A DNA stretch of 64,000 bases. It comes from Salinispora pacifica CNR114. GTDB lineage: Bacteria > Actinomycetota > Actinomycetes > Mycobacteriales > Micromonosporaceae. The stretch is taken from positions 22,684-86,683 of the forward strand of contig NZ_AZWO01000025.1 in the NCBI RefSeq assembly GCF_000514775.1. The letters are read 5' to 3'. The position numbers and the translations under genes were made by a program. The notes under the pieces are model-generated. The model was not told the origin of the DNA, did not search any database, and was given only the letters and a program-made list of their open reading frames with translations. Shown here piece after piece: positions 58,185 to 64,000 of the stretch (within the stretch, counting starts at the first letter, position 1; each line of letters begins with the position of its first letter).

Positions 58185-59603
58185 GTGCAGAACCGACGCG
58201 TCGTGGTGCTGGTCGCCGTCCTGGTGTCAACCTTCGCGCTGCCGCTATCGCTGACCGGTGCCGCGGTGGCGCTGCCGGAGATCGGACGGGATCTCGACGC
58301 CGACCTGGCTGGGGTGCAGTGGGTGGTCAACGGCTACAACGCCACCTTCGCCAGCTTCATGCTCGCCACGGGGGCCCTGGCCGACCTGTTCGGTCGGCGG
58401 CGGGTCTTCACCATCGGGCTTGGGGTCTTCGCCGGGGCGGGGTTGCTGGCGAGCGTCGCCGGCGACGTCCTCCTCCTGAATGTGCTGCGCGGGCTCGCCG
58501 GTGTTGGTGCGGCTGCCGCCGCGACCAGCGCGGGGGCGTTGCTGGCCAACACCTTCGTGGGGCGGGCCCGAACGCGCGCGTTCAGCGTCTTCGGGATGGC
58601 CATCGGCGCTGGCCTCGCCTTCGGCCCGACGATCGCGGGACTGCTGATCGACTTTCTGGGGTGGCGGGCGGTGTTCGCCGTACCCGCGTTGGTGGCGGTG
58701 GCGGTGCTGCTGCTGGTTCCGTGGCTGCCGGAGTCGCGTCAACCGCACGCGGGCCGGCTCGACTGGGGCGGGACCATCTCCTTCACCGCCGCGCTGCTGC
58801 TGTTGATCTTTGGCTTCGTGCAGGGGCCGGCGTACGGCTGGGGAGACCCGCGGATCGTGGCCGCCTTCGCGGCGGCGGTGGCGCTGCTCGTGGTCTTCGT
58901 CCGGGTGGAGCGGTCCCACCCTGAGCCGATGTTCGACCTGACCCTCTTGGCCAGTCCGCGCTTCGTCGGCATCTGCCTGGCGGCGGCCACCGTCGTCGCG
59001 GTCCTGGTGCCGCTGCTGGTGTATCTGCCGTCGTACCTCACCACGGTGGTCGGGCTGACGCCCAGCTCCGCCGGCCTGACCCTGGTGCTGCTCACCGCGC
59101 CGACGGTGGTGTTGCCGCTGCTCGCCGGCGCGCTGACCCGCTGGGTGCCGGCGTCGGCGGTTATCGTCGCCGCTGTCCTGACGGTCGCGTCGGGGGCGGC
59201 GTGGGCGACGGTGATCACCCCGACCAGCGGCGCGGCCGACCTGGCCGGCCCACTGCTCGCTATCGGTACCGGCATCGGGTTGTCCGTCGGGCTGCTCGAC
59301 GCGCTCGCCATCGGTAGCGTCCCGCCGCAACGGGCCGGCACCGGCGCCGGAATGATCAACACTGCTCGGCTGGCGAGCGAGACCGTTGCCATCGCGGTCG
59401 TCGGGGCGGTGCTGGCGACCACCACTGCGGGCCAACTCGCTGATCCCGGCTTCACCAGCGGGCTGCGGACCGTGCTCTGGGTGATGGCCGGGTTGGCGGC
59501 GCTTGCCGCGCTGACCGTCGCGGTGCTGGTCCGCCGCGACTCGCGTCAACGCGGTCAGCCGGGCTTGGGCGAGGAGGCGGGGCGCGGGCTCCGACAGTCG
59601 TAG
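58185..59603 (+). CDS. MFS drug exporter (DHA2, 14 helices)
   Basis: The 472-residue transporter starts at GTG 58185 with a GGGGGA site. It has 14 predicted membrane helices and the DHA2 motifs VQWVVNGYNATFASFMLATG, ADLFGRRRVFTIGLGVFAGA and GLAFGPTIAGLLIDFLGWRA. It is likely an antibiotic or solvent efflux pump. It follows the fatty-acid pair by 133 bases and may be independent. Confidence 0.92.
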   Translation: MQNRRVVVLVAVLVSTFALPLSLTGAAVALPEIGRDLDADLAGVQWVVNGYNATFASFMLATGALADLFGRRRVFTIGLGVFAGAGLLASVAGDVLLLNVLRGLAGVGAAAAATSAGALLANTFVGRARTRAFSVFGMAIGAGLAFGPTIAGLLIDFLGWRAVFAVPALVAVAVLLLVPWLPESRQPHAGRLDWGGTISFTAALLLLIFGFVQGPAYGWGDPRIVAAFAAAVALLVVFVRVERSHPEPMFDLTLLASPRFVGICLAAATVVAVLVPLLVYLPSYLTTVVGLTPSSAGLTLVLLTAPTVVLPLLAGALTRWVPASAVIVAAVLTVASGAAWATVITPTSGAADLAGPLLAIGTGIGLSVGLLDALAIGSVPPQRAGTGAGMINTARLASETVAIAVVGAVLATTTAGQLADPGFTSGLRTVLWVMAGLAALAALTVAVLVRRDSRQRGQPGLGEEAGRGLRQS

Positions 59604-59695
59604 GCTGGGCTGGTGGGATTCTCGCCAGCCCAGGACCGTCGAGGACCGGCGGGTGGGATCTCACCAGTGGATCACGAGTGCGGGAGGTCCGGCAG

Positions 59696-59980
59696 GTGCT
59701 CATCGTCGCCGGAAGCATGTACGTCGACCCGGAGGATCGAGAGAGCTACCTCGCCGGGTGCCTTGAGGTCGTGACGGCTGCCCGGGCGGCGTCCGGCTGT
59801 CTCGACTTCACGATCAGCGGGGACCTGGTCGAGCCCGGCCGGGTCAACGTCTACGAGCGTTGGGAGACCGAGGAGCAGCTGCTGACCTTTCGCGGTGCCG
59901 GCCCGACCGAGGAACAGCAGGTGGCGATTCGGGACGCGAAGGTCTTCCGATACGAGATCTCTGCCGTCGAGACGCCCTGA
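59696..59980 (+). CDS. Antibiotic biosynthesis monooxygenase (ABM) domain protein
   Basis: A 94-residue single-domain protein: LIVAGSMYVDPEDRESYL, AARAASGCLDFTISGDLVEP and NVYERWETEEQLLTFRG. Proteins of this size include quinone and heme monooxygenases as well as many of unknown role. GTG 59696 is chosen because GGGAGG lies eight bases upstream; GTG 59678 is a weaker alternative. Confidence 0.88.
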   Translation: MLIVAGSMYVDPEDRESYLAGCLEVVTAARAASGCLDFTISGDLVEPGRVNVYERWETEEQLLTFRGAGPTEEQQVAIRDAKVFRYEISAVETP

Positions 59981-60118
59981 CGTGGCAGGTCCGCCTATCG
60001 TCTGAATCACTCCGTCGATCGGACATATTGCTCGCCGTAAGCCGTCCCCCACGGGGTTACCCCAGAGTTGTGCCTGGTGACACCCCCGATTGGTGGCCTA
60101 CGCGGCGGAGGGGTCGGC

Positions 60119-61255
60119 GTGGCGATGACTGGCTCGACGGGTTCGACGTGGCGGTACCGGTGGGCGTACCGGCAGAACGAACGGCGACAGCGGGTGTTCC
60201 GCGAGGCCGACGGGGCGTGGCGGCGGCGGGACGAGGAGCTGCGGCGCCTGCGGACCCTCGCCGAGGAGTTCGGTGGCTCGGCCGAAGCGGGTGCCGGTCT
60301 TCCGATCGAGCTCGACCCGGGAGAGACGGTCTGCTGGGTGCTGCCGGCCGCCCAGTTGGTCGAGGTCCGGCGGGCAGCGGTGCTCCCCGCGCCCGAGCTC
60401 ACGGTTGCCCTGCGACCCCGTCCGCTACGCCGGCGGCGTCCGGATGGCATCCGGATCACCGACACCGGCATCGCCGTGATCACCAACCGTCGACTGGTCC
60501 TGCTCGGTGGACGCGGCCGGCGCGACTGGGCCTACGGCAAGATGATCGGTCTGGCCCACGACCTCCGCGCGCCGGTGACGCTGATCCAGGTACTTGATCG
60601 GCGGCGCGCCTCCGGCCTGCTACTGCCGGCGGAGGCGGTCGCCGACTTCCGGTTCAAGCTGAGCGTGGCCTTCGCGGACGCGATCGAGCAGCGGGAGGCG
60701 GTGCTCGCCCAACTCGATGAGGCCCTCGCCGAGCACGCCCGGCGCAAGCCGCTTCGCCCCGCCGTCCGCACGCCCGCGCAGGCGCGGCTCACCGGGTTCG
60801 TCCGCGGTGGTGCGCGGGCGGTGGCGGTCGCCGCCGGGATCACCCTGCTGGTCCCGGCGGCGTTGATCCTCGCTGCCCCGTCTGCCCCGCCCGATTCGAT
60901 TCGGACGGAGGTGGCGGCGGCCACCGCGGCCACCTCCGCGGCCTCTGCCGCGGCCACCAGGGCGGCGGCCGCCATGGCGGGGTCGCCAGCACCGACGCCG
61001 ATCGCGGCACCGAGCCTGTGCGGCGCCCCGACCAACCCGCTGGGGTACGGCTTCTGCGCTGGGGACCCGGTCCGGCAGCCAGCCGCCGAGGTGTGTGACT
61101 GGTTCGACTGCGTGCCCGGATTCTGGGCCGGCCGCGGGTATCTGGTGCAGTGTGGGAACAGCTCCGTCAGTCTCGCTGGCGGCAGCCCGCGCGCCTGTGG
61201 CCAGCACGGCGGAGTCCAGCGCGCCTTCCGTGCACCGGGCCCGCAGCCAGGGTGA
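60119..61255 (+). CDS. Single-pass membrane protein of unknown function (tandem paralogue 1)
   Basis: A 378-residue protein: a basic N-terminal coiled region (YRWAYRQNERRQRVFREADG), a conserved cytoplasmic domain (GIRITDTGIAVITNRRLVLL near 117-136; FRFKLSVAFADAIEQREAVL), one membrane helix (RAVAVAAGITLLVPAALILA), an Ala/Thr-rich stalk and a Cys-rich outer domain with about six cysteines. GTG 60119 has GGAGG upstream. The middle domain is shared with the next gene. I do not recognise the family. Confidence 0.72.
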   Translation: MAMTGSTGSTWRYRWAYRQNERRQRVFREADGAWRRRDEELRRLRTLAEEFGGSAEAGAGLPIELDPGETVCWVLPAAQLVEVRRAAVLPAPELTVALRPRPLRRRRPDGIRITDTGIAVITNRRLVLLGGRGRRDWAYGKMIGLAHDLRAPVTLIQVLDRRRASGLLLPAEAVADFRFKLSVAFADAIEQREAVLAQLDEALAEHARRKPLRPAVRTPAQARLTGFVRGGARAVAVAAGITLLVPAALILAAPSAPPDSIRTEVAAATAATSAASAAATRAAAAMAGSPAPTPIAAPSLCGAPTNPLGYGFCAGDPVRQPAAEVCDWFDCVPGFWAGRGYLVQCGNSSVSLAGGSPRACGQHGGVQRAFRAPGPQPG

Positions 61256-61351
61256 GCGCGCTTTGAGACCTGATCGGTTACCTGCCGAGGTGGTCTTGCC
61301 GTCCAGTAGGGAAGGCCGTATCCAACCAGGATGTGAAACGTTGTTCTGTGC

Positions 61352-62605
61352 GTGACGGCGACCTCAACCCGCCACGTGCGTGGGCCCCGACCGTCCTGGC
61401 GTTCCCGCTGGGCCGACCAGGAAAACGACCGCCGACGGCGTTTTCACGCTACCGAGGCTGATGCCTGGCGTCGCCGCGCCGACGAGCTGAGCCGGCTGCG
61501 GGTCGAGGTCGGCCTGCTTGGATCGGGCCCGCCGAGGGAGGCGCCGATGCAACTGGTTCCCGGTGAGGTGGTCCACCGCGTGTTCCCGGTCGTGGAGCTG
61601 GTCGAGGCCGTTACCGGGAACGTCGGCCGACTACCCGTGCCCGGGCTGGCGATGGAGCTGGCCGGCACCGACGAGCTACCGCGTCCGCTGCCGCCGGGGA
61701 TCCGGGCGGTGGAGGTTGGCACCGGCGTGGTGACCGACCGGCGGGTGGTCTTCCTCGGCCGGCACCGACAACGGGACTGGTGGTTTGCGGAGCTGGTCGC
61801 GCCGGCCCACCATCGCCGGTCGCCGCTGACCCTGCTGCCCACCGTCAACGGGTCCTCGGTGGCCGGACTGCTGGTGTCGCGTCCGGTGACCCTGACCTTC
61901 CGGTTTTACCTCACCCTCGCCTTCGCCGACGGCCTCGGCAACCGGGACGCGGTCGCTGCCTGCCTGGATGAGCTGGTCGCCAGGCACCAGCGCGCCCGGC
62001 CAACGGCGCCCCCGGTCGCCCGGCCGGAGCAGGCCCCGGTGCGGGCCCGGCTGAATAATCGTCAGTGCGTCGGCGCCGTTGCGGCGGTCGCCGCCTCGGT
62101 GGTGGCTGCTATCGTCGTCACCGCTGGCGTGACGTTGCCGCCGGCCGCGCCGACGGCGGGGCTTGACCGGTCCCATCCCAGCGACGCGTCCGGCCCAACC
62201 AGCCCCGCACCGAGCAGCCGCCCGGTGCCCCCCGCGTCGCCGCAGCCCGATCCACCCACTGTGGTGCCGCCGCCCGCGGGGGTGGTCCCGACCGCCGTCG
62301 AGGCGTTGTCCGCGCCGAACTCCGTTGATCCACCGGCCCCGGCACCGGACCGCTCCGCGCCGCAGCACCGCGCGGAGCGGCAGCACCGCTCCGAGCCGCA
62401 GCACCGCGCTGAGCGGCCGCACCGCGCTGGGGACGGGCGGGACGCCAGCTGCGGGTGGCACTGCGGCCCGAAACGCTCGCACGGCCGGTCTTCGTCGGCC
62501 GGTCCGGACGGTCGTTCCAGCCGGTGGGAGCCCGGTCGCACCGGGTGGAACGCGACGGGAGACCGGGGCGACGGACGCCCGGACCGGGCGAAGAATCTGT
62601 CGTAG
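61352..62605 (+). CDS. Single-pass membrane protein of unknown function (tandem paralogue 2)
   Basis: The 417-residue protein repeats the plan of its neighbour: SRWADQENDRRRRFHATEAD, GIRAVEVGTGVVTDRRVVFL, FRFYLTLAFADGLGNRDAVA, then a membrane helix (VGAVAAVAASVVAAIVVTAG). Its outer part differs: a Pro/Ser-rich linker and an imperfect repeat of HRAERQHRSEPQHRAERPHR type, then a basic tail. This suggests gene duplication followed by divergence of the external domain. Confidence 0.7.
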   Translation: MTATSTRHVRGPRPSWRSRWADQENDRRRRFHATEADAWRRRADELSRLRVEVGLLGSGPPREAPMQLVPGEVVHRVFPVVELVEAVTGNVGRLPVPGLAMELAGTDELPRPLPPGIRAVEVGTGVVTDRRVVFLGRHRQRDWWFAELVAPAHHRRSPLTLLPTVNGSSVAGLLVSRPVTLTFRFYLTLAFADGLGNRDAVAACLDELVARHQRARPTAPPVARPEQAPVRARLNNRQCVGAVAAVAASVVAAIVVTAGVTLPPAAPTAGLDRSHPSDASGPTSPAPSSRPVPPASPQPDPPTVVPPPAGVVPTAVEALSAPNSVDPPAPAPDRSAPQHRAERQHRSEPQHRAERPHRAGDGRDASCGWHCGPKRSHGRSSSAGPDGRSSRWEPGRTGWNATGDRGDGRPDRAKNLS

Positions 62606-62625
62606 CCCGCTGGCAGGGTCCGAGC

Positions 62626-63099
62626 ATGCTGTTGACTTCGCTGGCCGAAACTGATCGGGCTTCCCTGGCCGAATCCGACCGCCCCACACTGGCCGAGTTC
62701 GACCCGGCGTTGCTGACTGACATCGACCGGGCGTTCCGGGCCTCCTGGTCGGCCGAGACCTGCGACCCGGTTGATCTGCCCTGGGCGGCGACGAACCCGG
62801 CCCGTGGGCAGTGCGGCGTGACGGCGCTCGTGCTGCATGAGCTGATCGGCGGCGAGTTGCTGTGCGCGGTGGTGCTGCGGCGGGATGGGTCCCAGCAGGG
62901 CATGCACCTGTGGAATCGTCTCCCCGGCGGGGTGGAGGTCGACCTGACCCGGGAGCAGTTCACGGTGGACGAGATCGTGCAGGAGCCGGCCGTGCTGCCG
63001 CTGGGGCCACTACGCCGCTGCGTCCAGCAGTACGCGCTACTCCGGCACCGGGTGCGCGGCATGCTCGGCCTACCAACCGACGGGGTGGGTTACCCCTGA
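62626..63099 (+). CDS. YunG-family protein
   Basis: A 157-residue protein with the YunG pattern ATNPARGQCGVTALVLHELI, GGELLCAVVLRRDGS, then LWNRLPGGVEVDLTREQF. The conserved Cys and His suggest a papain-like fold, but no activity is established. ATG 62626 gives the best family N-terminus. Its end overlaps the convergent GYD gene by ten bases. Confidence 0.85.
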   Translation: MLLTSLAETDRASLAESDRPTLAEFDPALLTDIDRAFRASWSAETCDPVDLPWAATNPARGQCGVTALVLHELIGGELLCAVVLRRDGSQQGMHLWNRLPGGVEVDLTREQFTVDEIVQEPAVLPLGPLRRCVQQYALLRHRVRGMLGLPTDGVGYP

Positions 63100-63413
63100 C
63101 CCGGCGGTTGGTAGGTGACCGGCGTCTGCGCCGCTTCGTCGATCTCCTCTGGCGTGATCATCGGGATGACCTCGGCTCGCACTCCCCCCGTCGCCTGGGC
63201 GGCGATGCCGAGCGCGGCGGTGGTCATGTTGTCCGGCACCTCGCAGGAGACGAAGAGGTCGTGTTTGCCGATCGCGAAGTACAACGCCTCCACCCGTCCG
63301 CCAGCGTTCTCGATCAGCGCCCGGACCACCTCTGCCCGCGCCGTTCCACCCTGCTCACGTAGCCCCGCCATTCCCTGGGCGGTATAGGTCGCCTGGAAGA
63401 GATATTTCGCCAC
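63090..63413 (-). CDS. GYD-domain protein
   Basis: The 107-residue protein begins AKYLFQATYTAQGMAGLREQ and has the GYD-type core GRVEALYFAIGKHDLFVSCE with ferredoxin-like alternation. Function unknown for the family. It starts at ATG 63413. Confidence 0.88.
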   Translation of the reverse strand: MAKYLFQATYTAQGMAGLREQGGTARAEVVRALIENAGGRVEALYFAIGKHDLFVSCEVPDNMTTAALGIAAQATGGVRAEVIPMITPEEIDEAAQTPVTYQPPGQG

Positions 63414-63587
63414 GCCCGTACCACCTTCCCGGGCACCCGTGGCCCGGGAAGGTGGTACCCGCTCGCCACCCGGATACGCCTCGGCCAGCTGGCTGTTCGC
63501 GGACCGGGTGGCGGAGGGCCGCGGAACTCACGGCCGGGTCCGCGGTCCCGGGCAACCATGGGTGCGAGTCGTCGTACGCCGGGTGGG

Positions 63588-64000
63588 TCACCGCTGCGCG
63601 GATGGCTGCTGTACGCCGTATCGGAGTAGGACGGTGTCGAAGTTGTCGAAGGTGCGTACGCCGAGGCGTCGGAGCGAGACCGGGTGTTCGAACAGCGGGG
63701 TGCCGCCGGCGAGGGCGGCTGGGCCGAGGAGTACGTGGATTTCGTCGATCAGGCCGTGCTGGAGGAGTCCGTTCCAGGTGGTCCGGCTGCCCCAGGTGAC
63801 GATCTCCCTGCCGTCCTGTTCCTTGAGCTTGGCGATCTCGGTGGGGGCGTCGGCGCGGCTGATGATGCGGGTGTTGTCGGCCCAGGGGTGGTCGGCCGGC
63901 GGCGGGGAGGCGTGGTCGGAGACGACCACCTTGTCGACCACGTTGTAGATCTTGGAGAATTCGCGGTCGGCCTCGAAGGCGGAGTTGTCGTCGGCAACAC
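63588..64000 (-). CDS. Dihydrofolate reductase / RibD C-terminal domain protein (cut by window edge)
   Basis: The frame is open from the right edge to the stop at 63588, giving 137 C-terminal residues. EIVTWGSRTTWNGLLQHGLI and DEIHVLLGPAALAGGTPLF are characteristic of RibD_C/DHFR-like reductases, common small oxidoreductases in actinobacteria. The start lies beyond the window. Confidence 0.9.
   Translation of the reverse strand, partial: VADDNSAFEADREFSKIYNVVDKVVVSDHASPPPADHPWADNTRIISRADAPTEIAKLKEQDGREIVTWGSRTTWNGLLQHGLIDEIHVLLGPAALAGGTPLFEHPVSLRRLGVRTFDNFDTVLLRYGVQQPSAQR

Overview
The window is high-GC DNA with many GTG starts, dense 4-base gene overlaps and actinobacterial gene families (class II DAHP synthase, Streptomyces-type mevalonate operon, TmsA/TmsB-like pair, Tsr-like methyltransferase). 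It reads as a chromosomal segment of a filamentous actinomycete, most likely Micromonosporaceae; the family-level assignment is inference.

Left flank (1-4812): a partial hypothetical gene, a tRNA-Lys(UUU), transposase and winged-helix remnants, then a TerC-family membrane protein behind a strongly folded leader and an NhaA Na+/H+ antiporter that ends at a long hairpin.

Centre (4953-35307): a biosynthetic gene cluster. Twelve minus-strand genes (4953-18220), almost all overlapping, encode a P450, an arylamine N-acetyltransferase-like protein, fused aminodeoxychorismate synthase (PabAB), PabC, an AurF-type di-iron N-oxygenase, class II DAHP synthase and a complete mevalonate pathway to IPP/DMAPP. 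Divergent plus-strand genes encode two small regulators and two SAM methyltransferases. Beyond a scarred stretch (GntR/permease remnants) come a P450 with an altered I-helix motif, a polyprenyl diphosphate synthase, a UbiA-type aromatic prenyltransferase, an ISAs1-like transposase remnant, a NodU/CmcH carbamoyltransferase, a third P450, a three-domain carboxylic acid reductase, an 85-residue protein, an MFS exporter and a GMC oxidoreductase. The parts agree with a benzastatin/virantmycin-type logic: p-aminobenzoate is made, prenylated (possibly with a C-methylated geranyl unit), N-hydroxylated, N-acyloxy activated and cyclised by a P450. The carboxylate reductase, GMC enzyme and carbamoyltransferase predict a further, carbamoylated or reduced product. 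The HMG-CoA synthase gene carries an apparent one-base frameshift.

Middle-right (35384-48480): a broken HAF-repeat gene, an FtsX/MacB-like ABC transporter divergent from a NarL-type two-component system, a secreted beta-helix protein with an internal GC drop, and a likely copper/oxidative-stress block (OmpR-type two-component system, BNR-repeat protein, Tat-exported multicopper oxidase).

Right flank (48461-64000): an orphan thiostrepton-resistance-type rRNA methyltransferase, Nudix hydrolase, epoxide hydrolase, YghZ-like aldo-keto reductase, GNAT enzyme divergent from a TetR regulator with two tandem operator-like palindromes, DinB-like, ricin-B-lectin and DUF427 proteins, a TmsA/TmsB-like pair for 10-methyl branched fatty acids, a drug exporter, an ABM-domain protein, two tandem paralogous membrane proteins, YunG-like and GYD-domain proteins, and a dihydrofolate-reductase-like gene cut by the right edge.
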